Shown piece after piece: positions 38,236 to 47,940 of a stretch of 64,000 nt of DNA. Source of the DNA: Neisseria montereyensis (GTDB taxonomy: Bacteria > Pseudomonadota > Gammaproteobacteria > Burkholderiales > Neisseriaceae); contig NZ_JANUXW010000003.1 of assembly GCF_024834045.1 (NCBI RefSeq), positions 248,001 to 312,000 of the forward strand, in the 5' to 3' direction. Position 1 is the first letter of the stretch; each line of letters begins with the position of its first letter. The notes under the pieces were generated by a model, which did not search any database, had not been told where the DNA came from, and worked only from the letters and a program-made list of their open reading frames with translations. The translations under genes were made by a program, and so were the position numbers.

Positions 38236-40818
38236 ATGGAAACTATTATGCAAGCTATTATTCAAGCCGCACTAGATAATCTGACTACCCAAAAGCAGCA
38301 GGCGATCGACAGTTATCGCGCCAAACAACGCCCTGCCGTCTTTTTTGCCCGATACGGGCGGGCACTGAGGCAGACATTAACCCTATTGTGGCAGCATCAG
38401 TTTGCCGACAGTGCTTTGTGTTTGCTGGCAACAGGCGGCTTCGGGCGTGGTGAAATTTATCCCTATTCCGACTTAGACTTAGCCATTGTTTCCGAGCAAG
38501 CCCTTACCGAAGACGAACAAGACGCCATCAGCCGCTTTATACAAACCCTTTGGGATATGCACCTTGTGCCTGCCCTCAAAGCCGGCAGCGTTGATGAATT
38601 GTGCGAAAGCGCCGCCGAAGACATTACCGGCGACACCGCTTTTCTCGAAGCCCGTTTTCTGGCGGGTAATGAAGCACTGGCAGAACGTTTTCTGCACCAA
38701 ATGAACCTGCAACGCGATACCGCTTCGTTTATCGAAGCCAAATGGGTCGAAATGGAACAGCGCCATGCCAAATCGCAAGGTTCGGCCGCCGTATTGGAAC
38801 CGAACATCAAAACCAGCCCGGGCGGTTTGCGCGATATTCATACTATGTTTTGGATTGCCAAAGCACAAGGTTTGGATACATTCTTAAGTTTGTCTTCTTC
38901 CGACGATATCCTCACCCATACCGAAGCCACTATGTTGCTTGACAGCTATAAACAGCTTGCCGCCATACGCATCAATCTGCATCTGGCAGCGGGCAGACAG
39001 GAAGACCGCCTGATTTTCGATTTACAATCGCAAGTTGCCGAAAACATGGGTTGGCAGGATGGCGAACGGCGGATTAAAAGCGAAAAACTGATGCGGGTAT
39101 TTTACCGTGCCAGCAAAACCGTTACCCAACTGAACGGTATTTTGTTGCCGATGCTGCGCGGCCGTGTTTTTTCACTTCTGCGCCAATTTGTCGGTTTGAT
39201 TGACGACCATTATTATCAAATCGATAATCAAATCGCGGTATACGACAAACAACTATTTGAACGCGAACCCGAACATTTATTTAAAATTCTAGAAATTATT
39301 CAAACCCATAACAATATCGACACCATCGCCCCGCAAACCTTGCGGGCATGGTGGGCGGCAACCTTCAAAATCGATCAAAATTTTTACAATAACCCCGCCA
39401 ACCGCCAACGCTTTATCGGCTTTTTCAAACATGGCGAAGGGCTGACCCACCTGATGCGCTTTCTAAATCTATACGGCGTATTAGAACGTTATCTGCCCGC
39501 ATGGAAAAATATTGTCGGCCTGTTGCAACACGATTTATTCCATATCTATCCGGTAGACGACCATATCCTGACCGTATTGCGTAATGCCCGTCGCTTGGCG
39601 ATGGATGCCCATAGCCACGAGCTGCCTTTTGCTTCCGCACTGATGCATGGTTTTGAGCGACAATACATTATCTATCTGGCTACTATGTTTCACGATATCG
39701 CCAAAGGACGGGGCGGCAATCATGCCATCGAAGGCATTGGCGACGCCCGCCGTTTTGCCGCCGACCATTTTTTGGATGAAGAGGAAAGCGAGATACTTTG
39801 TTGGTTGGTGGAAGACCATCTATTGATGTCTTCCGTTGCCCAAAAAGAAGACATACAAAACCCCGATGTCATCGGCCATTTTTGCGAACGTGTGAAAACG
39901 CAAGAGCGCCTAACCGCGCTTTACCTGCTCACCGTAGCCGATATTCGCGGCACCAACCCCAAACTATGGAACAACTGGAAAGCCGGCCTATTTGAAACGC
40001 TGTTTCACGCTGCCAGCCACCGTTTGGCAGGCGGAAAAGACAACCGCAGCGCAATGATCAGCCGCCGCCAACAAGCCGCAACCGATCAACTCAACCACGC
40101 CGGCACGCCGGAAAAACTGCAAAAGCAACTTTGGCGCATGCTTGGCTCGGCTTATATTGTCCGCCATGAAATGCACGATATCCTTTGGCATACCGCCAAC
40201 CTTATCCACCATATAGAACAACCGTTGGTACGCTGCCGCCTGTTTGATCCTGAAGGCGATGCTTTGCAGGTGATGGTTTTTATGCCGAATGCACCGCGCC
40301 TGTTTGCCCGACTATGCCGTATTTTCAATCATCACAATATGGATATTTTGGCCGCCCGTGCGTTTATAACCGATCACGACTATATTCTCGACACTTTCAC
40401 GGTGCAAATGCCGCCGCAACACACACCGGGCGATTATCTTGATATACAGAGCGCACTCGAAGCCGAGATCAATAATTTTGTTCACGGCTACGACACCACC
40501 GAAAACCATGCCACCCTCCGACCCGTGCCAAGCAGCCGCCGCAGCCGCCATTTGCCGATAGCACCGGTTATCCGCCTGAATTCCGATCAAGACAATCCCG
40601 ACTGGTACACATTGGAAATTGTCGCCGTCGACCGCCCTTATCTGTTGGCGGATATGGCCGAAATCTTTTCCGCACAAGATATCAGCCTGCGTTATGCCAA
40701 AATTTCCACTTTGGGCGAACGGGCGGAAGACGGATTTGTGATTTTCAGTACCGCCTTAGCCAACCCTAAAAAACAGCTTGCATTAAAACGGGCATTGTTT
40801 GAACAGTTAACAGTTTAA
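38236..40818 (+). CDS. glnD: Bifunctional PII uridylyltransferase/uridylyl-removing enzyme
   Basis: The nitrogen-status sensor that adds or removes UMP on PII proteins. The 860-aa protein has the nucleotidyltransferase domain with [15 protein letters not shown] near residues 68-82, an HD domain for removal ([17 protein letters not shown]), and two C-terminal ACT domains ([18 protein letters not shown] and [16 protein letters not shown]) that bind glutamine. Domain order and length match E. coli GlnD. The first ATG gives METIMQ; a second at 38248 is equally possible. A DUS lies just upstream. Confidence 0.96.
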   Translation: METIMQAIIQAALDNLTTQKQQAIDSYRAKQRPAVFFARYGRALRQTLTLLWQHQFADSALCLLATGGFGRGEIYPYSDLDLAIVSEQALTEDEQDAISRFIQTLWDMHLVPALKAGSVDELCESAAEDITGDTAFLEARFLAGNEALAERFLHQMNLQRDTASFIEAKWVEMEQRHAKSQGSAAVLEPNIKTSPGGLRDIHTMFWIAKAQGLDTFLSLSSSDDILTHTEATMLLDSYKQLAAIRINLHLAAGRQEDRLIFDLQSQVAENMGWQDGERRIKSEKLMRVFYRASKTVTQLNGILLPMLRGRVFSLLRQFVGLIDDHYYQIDNQIAVYDKQLFEREPEHLFKILEIIQTHNNIDTIAPQTLRAWWAATFKIDQNFYNNPANRQRFIGFFKHGEGLTHLMRFLNLYGVLERYLPAWKNIVGLLQHDLFHIYPVDDHILTVLRNARRLAMDAHSHELPFASALMHGFERQYIIYLATMFHDIAKGRGGNHAIEGIGDARRFAADHFLDEEESEILCWLVEDHLLMSSVAQKEDIQNPDVIGHFCERVKTQERLTALYLLTVADIRGTNPKLWNNWKAGLFETLFHAASHRLAGGKDNRSAMISRRQQAATDQLNHAGTPEKLQKQLWRMLGSAYIVRHEMHDILWHTANLIHHIEQPLVRCRLFDPEGDALQVMVFMPNAPRLFARLCRIFNHHNMDILAARAFITDHDYILDTFTVQMPPQHTPGDYLDIQSALEAEINNFVHGYDTTENHATLRPVPSSRRSRHLPIAPVIRLNSDQDNPDWYTLEIVAVDRPYLLADMAEIFSAQDISLRYAKISTLGERAEDGFVIFSTALANPKKQLALKRALFEQLTV

Positions 40819-40996
40819 TCAACCCATTTTTATCCGGAGCATTTTGAAACGGGTAAAATCTATTTTGTACCATTATTAGAAAGCAGATAGTTTTAAAACG
40901 CCAATCTGTTATTAATGAATTAATAACCTTTAAAAACAGTATAGTCAATTTTAACTAGAATAAGTAAAATACCGCCAAATTCTATTTATTTCTGAC

Positions 40997-41041
40997 AACC
41001 CAGCATAACAAGGCCTTTTTTAAAAAAGGTTCGGCTGGGTA
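40997..41041 (+). promoter_or_regulatory. Nested hairpin in the BASS-transporter leader
   Basis: ACCCAGC pairs with GCTGGGT and encloses a perfect CCTTTTTTAAAAAAGG palindrome. It lies 48 bases ahead of the transporter start. It could be a glnD terminator or a leader structure for the transporter; no T-run follows. The rest of the 40819-41088 gap shows nothing else. Confidence 0.4.
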
Positions 41042-41088
41042 GTCAACAATAATATTAAAATCAGATACTACCAAAGGAGTGATTGGCG

Positions 41089-42093
41089 ATGCGTTTTTTG
41101 GCTATATTGAGTTATCAGTTAACTCGTTTTACTGCCATAGTGATTTTATTGGCCGCCGGCGTAACTTTTATTGAGCCGGCGACTTTCAGTTGGGTTAAGG
41201 GCGATGCCCAAGTTTTGGTTTTGGGCATTATTATGCTTGCCATGGGTATGACGCTGGGTAAACAAGATTATCAAATATTGCTTCAACGCCCTTTTGATAT
41301 TTGTATCGGCACATTGGCGCAATTCACCATTATGCCGCTGTTGGCGATTTTGGTGGCTAAGTTATTGAATCTGTCGGTAGGATTAACGCTGGGGCTTGTA
41401 CTGGTCGGCAGCTGCCCGGGCGGTGTTTCGTCCAATATTATGAGTTACTTGGCCAAAGGCGATGTGGCTTTTTCCATCGGCATGACAACCTTATCGACCA
41501 TTATCGCACCCGTGGTAACGCCTTTATGGCTAACTTACTTGGTCGGGCAAACCGTTGAAATGGATGGCTGGGGCATGTTCCGTTTTATGGTGTTGGTTAC
41601 CTTGATGCCGATTGCAATCGGATCAATCTGTAATATTTTATTTCATAATCAAAAATGGTTTGAAACCGTTCGGGCCATTATGCCGGGCGTAGCAGTTATC
41701 GCTTTTGCCTGTATTGTTGGCGGTATTGCTGCAGTATTTGGTAATCAACTGTTCGAATCCGCATTAATTGCCATTATTGCCATTGCCATTCATAACTTTT
41801 TGGGTTATGTCTTAGGGTATTGGGCCGGTAATTTAGTGGGAACAAGCACGGCTAAGAAACGTACACTTGCGATTGAAGTCGGTGTACAAAATGCAGGCCT
41901 TGCAACGGGTTTAAGCACCAAATTTTTCCCAACCAATGCTGAATCAGCCATTGTGGCCGCTGTCGCGACCATTTGGCATTCCGTTACAGGTTCGGTTTTG
42001 GCAAATTTATTCGCCTGGTGGGATAAATATCAAATGAACAAACAAAAAACCAAGCTTACCAATAATACGGAATCGGTAAGTATTGGTGAATAA
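41089..42093 (+). CDS. Bile acid:sodium symporter (BASS) family transporter
   Basis: A 334-aa membrane transporter with ten predicted helices. It closely resembles the structurally known Neisseria ASBT-type protein: GIIMLAMGMTLGKQDYQILL, the crossover helix VGSCPGGVSSNIMSYLAKGDVAFSIGMTTLST, and the second crossover IEVGVQNAGLATGL. Sodium-site residues in these unwound segments (Ser, Asn, Glu, Gln) are kept. It should couple sodium entry to uptake of an organic anion; the natural substrate in Neisseria is unsettled, pantoate and bile acids having been proposed for relatives. The ATG at 41089 has AAAGGAG well placed. Confidence 0.9.
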   Translation: MRFLAILSYQLTRFTAIVILLAAGVTFIEPATFSWVKGDAQVLVLGIIMLAMGMTLGKQDYQILLQRPFDICIGTLAQFTIMPLLAILVAKLLNLSVGLTLGLVLVGSCPGGVSSNIMSYLAKGDVAFSIGMTTLSTIIAPVVTPLWLTYLVGQTVEMDGWGMFRFMVLVTLMPIAIGSICNILFHNQKWFETVRAIMPGVAVIAFACIVGGIAAVFGNQLFESALIAIIAIAIHNFLGYVLGYWAGNLVGTSTAKKRTLAIEVGVQNAGLATGLSTKFFPTNAESAIVAAVATIWHSVTGSVLANLFAWWDKYQMNKQKTKLTNNTESVSIGE

Positions 42094-42107
42094 AATCGGC
42101 ATCAATC

Positions 42108-42140
42108 AAGCGGCAATCGGCATTCACGATTGCCGCTTTT
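42108..42140 (+). terminator. Intrinsic terminator of the BASS-transporter gene
   Basis: AAGCGGCAATCG pairs with CGATTGCCGCTT, followed by TT; about 15 bases after the stop codon. Confidence 0.8.
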
Positions 42141-42185
42141 GTATGATTGCGCCCTACTCAATGATTCACCCTGCTTCTGATAAGG

Positions 42186-42191
42186 TATAAT
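42186..42191 (+). promoter_or_regulatory. -10 element of the pcnB promoter
   Basis: A perfect TATAAT; the -35 at the usual spacing (GATTCA) is weak. Transcription near 42198 would give a leader of about 115 nt. Confidence 0.45.
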
Positions 42192-42217
42192 GTGCCGTTT
42201 TCTTAAATATTTACTCA

Positions 42218-42291
42218 GCCGTCTGAAACTTTTGCAGAAACATTTACTATAGATTTTTCTGCAAAAGTTTCACTCAAGCATTTCAGACGGC
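42218..42291 (+). promoter_or_regulatory. Strong hairpin in the pcnB leader, flanked by DUS
   Basis: A perfect 16-bp inverted repeat, GAAACTTTTGCAGAAA at 42225-42240 with its complement at 42256-42271, is nested within a DUS pair (42218-42227 and 42282-42291). It would fold in the leader of the pcnB transcript. No T-run follows, so it is not a simple terminator. Confidence 0.6.
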
Positions 42292-42313
42292 TCGTATATA
42301 AAGACGAGTCCTT

Positions 42314-43660
42314 ATGTTAAAAAAATGGTTACACAAGGTTTTGCCAGGTAAATCGGCCAAACCGCGTCGCACACAAAAACAAGTTATCCCGTTCGGCGAA
42401 CACCGCATCAGCGCCGATATGTTGAGTTTTGCTGCGGAAAAAGTGGTTCGCAGATTGCACAATGAAGGTTTTGAAGCCTATGTGGTCGGCGGCGCCGTGC
42501 GCGATTTGCTATTGGGTATCGAACCGAAAGATTTTGACGTGGCCACCAATGCCACCCCCGAACAGGTACGCAAAATTTTCCGCCGCAGCCGCATTATCGG
42601 CCGCCGCTTTCAAATCGTGCATGTGATGGTCGGGCCGGAAACCATTGAAGTAACCACGTTTCGCGGCGGCGGCAAGGTTCAGCAAAACGAACACGGCCGC
42701 ATTATGAAAGACAATGTGTACGGCTCGATGGCAGAAGATGCCATGCGCCGCGATTTCACCTGCAACGCACTGTATTACGACCCCATCACCCAACAGATTA
42801 TTGATTTTCATCATGGCTTGGCCGATATTCAAGCCCGCCAACTGGTGATGATTGGCAACCCTGCCGAACGCTATCAGGAAGACCCGGTACGCATTTTGCG
42901 CGCCGTGCGTTTATCGGGCAAACTCGGTTTTGAAGTGGAATATGAAACCGCCGCACCGATTACCGCATACGCAGGCCGTCTGAAACTCGAACCGGTCGCA
43001 CGGCTATTCGATGAAATCATGAAACTGCTGTTTTCCGGCCATGCCATCCAATGTTTGGCGCAGCTCGATAAACTAGGCATTCCCGATAATATCCACCCGA
43101 TTCTAACCGCCTTACAGCACGCCGTTGCCGATGGCGACAATATCGTTTCCCTAGCCCTACGCAATACCGACGAACGCTTACGCGCCGATAAATCGGTATC
43201 GGTCGGCTTTGTTTTGGCGGCAGCGATGTGGCCGCGCTTAAATGAAATTTGGCAGCGCAATACCGCGCAAGGTATGAAACCGGTTCCGGCGTTAACTCAG
43301 GCGATTAACGAATTGCTCGATGCGGAAAAAGGCTGGGGCGTACCGCAACGTTTTTCCGCCACCATGCGCGAAATTTGGCAGTTGCAACCGCAATTTGACA
43401 ACATTAAAGGTGCCCGTCCACACCGCCTTATTGCCCAACAACGCTTCCGTGCCGCTTATGATTTCATGTTGTTGCGCGCCGAAACGGGCAATGCCGATAA
43501 AGTATTGGCCAGATGGTGGACCACTTTCCAAAGTGCCGACGATGAAACCCGCTTGCAGATGACTGCCGTAGCACAAAACAACCACAACAACGGCGAGGGC
43601 AAACGCAAGCGCCGCCGCAAACCCCGTAAAAAGAAAGAAAACCCACAAGATGCCGTCTGA
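42314..43660 (+). CDS. pcnB: Poly(A) polymerase I
   Basis: Adds 3' poly(A) tails that speed RNA decay. The 448-aa class II nucleotidyltransferase has the N-terminal catalytic segment VVGGAVRDLLLGIEPKDFDVATNA, a PEQVRKIFRRSRIIGRRFQIVHV stretch, DAMRRDFTCNALYYD, the RILRAVRLSGKLGF motif and a basic C-terminal tail (GKRKRRRKPRKKKE). The extended basic tail and the specific start favour PcnB over the CCA-adding enzyme. Its last codons overlap the next gene by 11 bases. Confidence 0.92.
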   Translation: MLKKWLHKVLPGKSAKPRRTQKQVIPFGEHRISADMLSFAAEKVVRRLHNEGFEAYVVGGAVRDLLLGIEPKDFDVATNATPEQVRKIFRRSRIIGRRFQIVHVMVGPETIEVTTFRGGGKVQQNEHGRIMKDNVYGSMAEDAMRRDFTCNALYYDPITQQIIDFHHGLADIQARQLVMIGNPAERYQEDPVRILRAVRLSGKLGFEVEYETAAPITAYAGRLKLEPVARLFDEIMKLLFSGHAIQCLAQLDKLGIPDNIHPILTALQHAVADGDNIVSLALRNTDERLRADKSVSVGFVLAAAMWPRLNEIWQRNTAQGMKPVPALTQAINELLDAEKGWGVPQRFSATMREIWQLQPQFDNIKGARPHRLIAQQRFRAAYDFMLLRAETGNADKVLARWWTTFQSADDETRLQMTAVAQNNHNNGEGKRKRRRKPRKKKENPQDAV

Positions 43661-43913
43661 AAAGCAAGCGCCTAAGCTAACGTTAATGTTTCGCGAATAT
43701 TGCAGCCTATGCCATAAAATGCGCGATGCCCTGCAACCGTATCAGGCCGAATACGGTTTTGATCTTGATATTATCGATGTGGACGACGATCCCGTATTGG
43801 AAGAAAAATACAACGAACTTGTGCCGGTATTATTGGCAGGCGATACGGAAATCTGCCATTGGTTTTTAGATGAAAACAAGCTAAAGGCTTTTTTAGACCA
43901 AGAGGCCGTCTGA
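43650..43913 (+). CDS. Glutaredoxin-like family protein (DUF836 type)
   Basis: An 87-aa thioredoxin-fold protein with the redox motif CSLC in REYCSLCHKM near residues 18-21 and the cis-Pro region ELVPVLL. It resembles the DUF836/glutaredoxin-like family; reduction partner unknown. It overlaps the end of pcnB by 11 bases, and its start codon is the first three bases of a perfect 12-mer DUS (ATGCCGTCTGAA), so the DUS encodes Met-Pro-Ser-Glu. Another DUS closes the gene at 43903-43914. Translation is probably coupled to pcnB. Confidence 0.82.
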   Translation: MPSEKQAPKLTLMFREYCSLCHKMRDALQPYQAEYGFDLDIIDVDDDPVLEEKYNELVPVLLAGDTEICHWFLDENKLKAFLDQEAV

Positions 43914-43950
43914 AAAGCGATAGGGCTAACCATTATCGAGCCGCCAAACT

Positions 43951-44865
43951 TTAACGGCCTGCCCGATGGTTCACCATCATCACCCCCGCAATAGAAAGCG
44001 CCCCGCCGACCACCATCGACCACAAAACCGGTTCGCCAAGCAATAAGGCCGACAGCAATACCCCGAACAAGGGTACCAGATTGGTAAAAATCACCGTTTT
44101 AGAAGGCCCCACCGCCCTAATGCCTTGGTAATACCACACAAAAGCCACCACCGTGCCGAACGCCCCCATATAAAAAAGTGCCGCCCATGCCGGCCAGCCC
44201 AACGCCGCCCAGTCCACCGAAGCAATATGCCCTGCCGCACTCAGCCCGAGAAACAAACAACCCCATAAAGCCGAATAAGTTGTTGCCGCAATCGGGCTTA
44301 GAGAAACCAATGCCCTGCGCGACAATAGTGTATAAGCCACCCAAGCCAAAACCGCGCACAACATCGATAACTCACCCGTGCCAAACGAGCGGCTAATATC
44401 CTGAACGGTTCCCGCCAAATCACCCCGCGTAATAATCACCGCCGCCCCCACCAACGCCAACACAATGCCCAACCAACGCAAACGCCCCAAGCGTTCGCCG
44501 AAGAAAACGGCGGAACATACCGCAACGGTAATCGGGCTGAGGGTAACAAATAAAGCCGTGCGTCCGGCCGGAATATGCGCCAGCGCACCGAAGAAAAACA
44601 AGTTATAGAGAAACACACCGGTCAGCCCTAAAAGCGCCGTTGCGAAAACCTGCTGCCGATTCAGGTGCGGCAATCCGCCTTCCATTCTAAAGGCCACCCA
44701 TACCAAGAGTAACGAAGCAATCAGATAGCGGCCGAATGCCGCCACACTCAACGGCATCGCCTGAGCCAGCACCCTGCCGCCGATAAAAGTGCCGCCCCAA
44801 AACAGGGCGACCAAAACTTGTTTGAACGCGAGCGAGGCAGGCATGTGGTTTGTCTGTATTTTCAT
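43951..44865 (-). CDS. EamA/DMT-family transporter
   Basis: A 304-aa inner-membrane protein with ten hydrophobic helices arranged as two EamA repeats (residues about 14-145 and 160-298). ALFWGGTFIGGRVLA at the start and YYQGIRAVGPSKTVIFTNLVPLFGVLLS in the second repeat are typical of drug/metabolite transporters that export amino acids or small metabolites. The substrate is not predictable. The ATG at 44865 or a second one at 44844 may be used. Convergent with the glutaredoxin-like gene. Confidence 0.87.
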   Translation of the reverse strand: MKIQTNHMPASLAFKQVLVALFWGGTFIGGRVLAQAMPLSVAAFGRYLIASLLLVWVAFRMEGGLPHLNRQQVFATALLGLTGVFLYNLFFFGALAHIPAGRTALFVTLSPITVAVCSAVFFGERLGRLRWLGIVLALVGAAVIITRGDLAGTVQDISRSFGTGELSMLCAVLAWVAYTLLSRRALVSLSPIAATTYSALWGCLFLGLSAAGHIASVDWAALGWPAWAALFYMGAFGTVVAFVWYYQGIRAVGPSKTVIFTNLVPLFGVLLSALLLGEPVLWSMVVGGALSIAGVMMVNHRAGR

Positions 44866-44928
44866 ATTGTTGTCTAAATCAATGGCAATAGATACAAAAG
44901 CAGCTATATCCGCCTTATCTTTTAAATC

Positions 44929-44958
44929 AGGCCGTCTGAAAAATATTTCAGACGGCCT
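44929..44958. terminator. DUS inverted pair after the ABC permease gene
   Basis: AGGCCGTCTGAAA and its complement with a four-base loop, 25 bases beyond the permease stop on the minus strand. Confidence 0.65.
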
Positions 44959-44982
44959 ATATTATTTAAACCATTCAAATCA

Positions 44983-45732
44983 TTAACTATGCCGCCACCA
45001 CTGCCCCAATTTGCGGGCACCGCTGTCTAAAGCCCAACCGATCAAACCGATTAACACAATCGCCGCCATTAATTCGGAATAGGCCAAACGGTCGCGCGTA
45101 TCGAGAATAAAATAACCCAAACCTTCATTCACCCCCAACATTTCGCACGGTACCAACACCACCCACACAATACCGATGGCCAAGCGCAAACCGTTGAGAA
45201 TATCGCCCGTTACCGCAGGCAGCATAATTTTAAACAGCATTTCTTTTTTCGTTGCCGAAAGCGAGCGGCCGAGTTCCAACCATTGGCGATTAATATTTTT
45301 CACCCCCGAAGCCGTGTTCAACATAATCGGCCACACCGCCGCAAACGCCAATAAGAAATAAATCGGCGCGTCCCCAATACCAAACAGCATCACCACCACC
45401 GGCATCCACGATAAAGGCGAAATCATGCGTAAAAATTGAAAAGCCGGGCTGCTGGCCTGTTCCGCTTTAGACGATAACCCGACCATAAAACCTACCGGCA
45501 CTCCGATAAGCAAAGCAAAAAACAACCCCACAAACACGCGTTTCAAACTGGCGCCGATATGCGGCCACAATTGGCCGTCTGAAAGCAGATGGCCGAGATT
45601 ATCAAAAGCGGGCGCGGGTGCGAGCAAATTGGCCAGCGACATATTTTGTGCCAGCAATAACGCCCCTGCCTGCCATAGTGCCACTAAAATCACTAAGCCG
45701 AACCCGCCTAGCAAATAACGGTTCCATTTCAT
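44983..45732 (-). CDS. ABC transporter permease, SsuC/TauC type
   Basis: A 249-aa inner-membrane permease of the BPD-type sulfonate/nitrate/taurine group. Six hydrophobic helices are visible; the cytoplasmic coupling loop with the EAA-like motif is LELGRSLSATKKEMLFKIMLPAV, and the ending GLGYFILDTRDRLAYSELMAAI is typical of SsuC/TauC. It has its own GGAAGAA ribosome binding site. No ATPase or binding-protein gene is beside it. The only matching partners in this window are at 2567-4662, so the transporter seems to be split between two loci. Confidence 0.88.
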   Translation of the reverse strand: MKWNRYLLGGFGLVILVALWQAGALLLAQNMSLANLLAPAPAFDNLGHLLSDGQLWPHIGASLKRVFVGLFFALLIGVPVGFMVGLSSKAEQASSPAFQFLRMISPLSWMPVVVMLFGIGDAPIYFLLAFAAVWPIMLNTASGVKNINRQWLELGRSLSATKKEMLFKIMLPAVTGDILNGLRLAIGIVWVVLVPCEMLGVNEGLGYFILDTRDRLAYSELMAAIVLIGLIGWALDSGARKLGQWWRHS

Positions 45733-45926
45733 TATTTTTCTTCCGTGAAATCTGTTTCAGACGGCCTCAAGATAAGCGAACGTCTGGCTGTCTGTATCAA
45801 GTCAATTTTTTTGAAAACACCGGACAAACCGGGATAAAGGAATATAACAAAGGCAGTAAAAATTATCCAGACAATCCGCTGCTACACCGACTGTTTAAAC
45901 TTACCGCAGGCCGTCTGAAAAATACT

Positions 45927-46703
45927 TTACAAATAGCTCAATACTTCAACTTCATCACCCACCCGAACACGCCCCTGATTCAATGCCACCAGATTCACTC
46001 CGAACACGGCATTTCTCACCTTAGCCAATGTTTTAAGCGGCTCTAGAGACGGATCTTTCTGCCCGTTCTGCAAATCCACCGTCGTCATCACGCAGCGGGT
46101 ACACGGTTTGAAATTTTCAAATTCCACCTCACCGATGCGGATACGATGCCATTGTTCTTCTTCATACGCCTGCCCGCCCGAAACCACTAAATTGGCACGA
46201 AAACGCGCCATTTCCACCGGTTTGTCCAACATATGATTCAAGTCGGTCAAAGAAGCGGTATTGGTGAGTAAAAACGGTGCCCCGTCGGCAAAAGAAAGCG
46301 GTGTTTGAGAATAAGACAGCATACGGCGGCTTTGTTTGCCCAACCAATACAAACGCACTTCCATACCGAGTTGCTCAGAGAGCCATTTATCCGTTTCAAT
46401 ACTGCCGCAACGGGCGGCAAAAGAATCTTTCCATACGGTAACATCGGCGCTATCGGTCATTTCAGACACCGAAACCTCACGACAGCTGCCGTCAGGTGCC
46501 GTTAATACCAATCCGTCCAATCGAGCATCGGCCTGCCAAAGCAGCATCTTCGGAAACTTGCGCGCGGTCACAAACCCGCCCTGCGGCGTGGCCACCAGCC
46601 ATTCGCGGTCATGCGGCAAGCCGGTCGGCAAAATATCGGCTTCTGCAAGGGTATTGCCGCCCATAGACTTAACAGGATAACGGATCAATTCGCTTAGCTT
46701 CAC
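45927..46703 (-). CDS. MOSC domain-containing protein (YcbX-like)
   Basis: A 258-aa protein with an N-terminal MOSC_N beta-barrel (KLSELIRYPVKSMGG, GLPHDREWLV) and a C-terminal MOSC domain. The conserved Cys of the MOSC domain lies in NFKPCTRCVMTTVD, followed by KDPSLEPLKTLA and GVNLVALNQGRVRVGDEV. Relatives detoxify N-hydroxylated bases using the molybdenum cofactor. The GTG at 46703 gives the normal family start and has GGA nine bases ahead; a longer ATG start at 46742 lacks a ribosome binding site and is the alternative. Confidence 0.85.
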   Translation of the reverse strand: MKLSELIRYPVKSMGGNTLAEADILPTGLPHDREWLVATPQGGFVTARKFPKMLLWQADARLDGLVLTAPDGSCREVSVSEMTDSADVTVWKDSFAARCGSIETDKWLSEQLGMEVRLYWLGKQSRRMLSYSQTPLSFADGAPFLLTNTASLTDLNHMLDKPVEMARFRANLVVSGGQAYEEEQWHRIRIGEVEFENFKPCTRCVMTTVDLQNGQKDPSLEPLKTLAKVRNAVFGVNLVALNQGRVRVGDEVEVLSYL

Positions 46704-46854
46704 GGTATTTATTCCATGCTTATCAATGTGTTTAAAAATCATAACAAAATAACCATACGCCGTCTGTATCGGGCTTGAATAAAACAGCGGCCAAAATATA
46801 CCGCCACCTAGCCATTTCCATAAATTCGTCATTCAGTTTATGAATGATGTTGGC

Positions 46855-46860
46855 TATAAT
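46855..46860 (+). promoter_or_regulatory. -10 element of the serB promoter
   Basis: A perfect TATAAT preceded by TTGGC lies 32 bases ahead of the serB start; no good -35 is seen. Confidence 0.4.
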
Positions 46861-46892
46861 ACCCGCTTTATTCTTTATTCCAAGCCAATACA

Positions 46893-47729
46893 ATGCCATA
46901 TACTCTAATTCTGCAACACCCCGCCCTTGCCCAATGCGATCTCAGCGTTTTGAACACCTTAGACCTGCCCGAAGGCAAAACACACCGCCATACACTACGG
47001 ATTCCCGTTTCCGAAACCTTCGCCCTGCCCGATTCGGCCGCTGAAAGTTTAAGCAGCCAATCCATAGACTTTGCCGTTTTGCCCGATATGGCATTTTCCG
47101 ATTTAGGTTTAATCGTGAGCGATATGGATTCGACCCTGATTACCATCGAATGTATTGATGAAATCGCCGCCGGCGCCGGGTTGAAAGCGCAAGTAGCCGA
47201 GATTACCGAACAGGCCATGCGCGGCGAATTGGATTTCGAACAGTCGCTACGCCGCCGAACCGCCCTGCTGAAAGGTTTGGACGAACATTTTTTGCAAGAC
47301 GTATACGATAATGTTTTACAACTTTCGCCCGGCGCGGAAGCATTGCTCGAAGAATGCCGCCAAAACAATGTAACGTTTATGTTGGTTTCCGGCGGGTTTA
47401 CATTCTTCACCGAAAAACTGCAAAAACGGTTCGGGTTCGACTATCAATACGCCAATGTTTTAGGAATAGAAAACGGCAAACTCACCGGCCAAGTATCCGG
47501 CAGGGTGATTGATGCAAAAGCCAAAGCCGATTTATTAGTCGAACACCGCCAAAAACTCGGTCTGGCCAAGCATCAGGTTGTCGCCGTCGGCGACGGTGCC
47601 AACGATATCCCCATGATTACCGAAGCCGGTATCGGCATTGCCTACCATGCCAAACCGAAAACGCAGGCACAAGCCGACGCCTGTATCCGTTTCGGCAATT
47701 TGCAAGCCGTTCGCGGTTGGTTCCGCTAA
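46893..47729 (+). CDS. serB: Phosphoserine phosphatase
   Basis: Last step of serine synthesis. The 278-aa HAD phosphatase carries motif I DMDSTLITIECIDEIA (nucleophile Asp), motif II LVSGGFTFF, and motif III VAVGDGANDIPMI, with a Lys in DAKAKADLL. The first 70 residues form an N-terminal regulatory ACT-like region as in proteobacterial SerB. Length fits. The gene is followed by two tandem DUS in the same orientation. Confidence 0.95.
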   Translation: MPYTLILQHPALAQCDLSVLNTLDLPEGKTHRHTLRIPVSETFALPDSAAESLSSQSIDFAVLPDMAFSDLGLIVSDMDSTLITIECIDEIAAGAGLKAQVAEITEQAMRGELDFEQSLRRRTALLKGLDEHFLQDVYDNVLQLSPGAEALLEECRQNNVTFMLVSGGFTFFTEKLQKRFGFDYQYANVLGIENGKLTGQVSGRVIDAKAKADLLVEHRQKLGLAKHQVVAVGDGANDIPMITEAGIGIAYHAKPKTQAQADACIRFGNLQAVRGWFR

Positions 47730-47746
47730 TACCGCCTAAAAGCTTT

Positions 47747-47776
47747 TCAGACGGCCTTATATTTTCAGACGGCCTG
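47747..47776. repeat. Two tandem DUS in the same orientation
   Basis: TTCAGACGGCCT appears twice within about 30 bases after serB. Unlike most copies here they are direct, not inverted, repeats. Confidence 0.7.
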
Positions 47777-47810
47777 ATAAAAGTAACCATATTATTTTAA
47801 AAACAAAAAA

Positions 47811-47836
47811 AATCCGCTTGAATAACCAAGCGGATT
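47811..47836 (-). terminator. Terminator of tRNA-Glu
   Basis: AATCCGCTTG pairs perfectly with CAAGCGGATT; on the minus strand it is followed by a long T-run. Confidence 0.85.
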
Positions 47837-47845
47837 TTTATAATC

Positions 47846-47921
47846 TGGCACGCCCACGGGGATTCGAACCCCGGTTGCCGCCGTGAAAGGGCAGTGTCCT
47901 AGGCCTCTAGACGATGGGCGC
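47846..47921 (-). tRNA. tRNA-Glu (anticodon TTC)
   Basis: On the minus strand GCGCCCA pairs with TGGGCGT, with a G-U first pair, then discriminator G and encoded CCA. The D arm is TCGTCTAGAGGCCTAGGAC, the anticodon loop CTTTCAC gives TTC (47885-47887), and the T arm is CCGGGGTTCGAATCCCCG. The 76-nt length and the identity sequence match glutamate tRNAs, which read GAA and GAG. Confidence 0.97.
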
Positions 47922-47940
47922 ATATATATCCGGAACGCGC

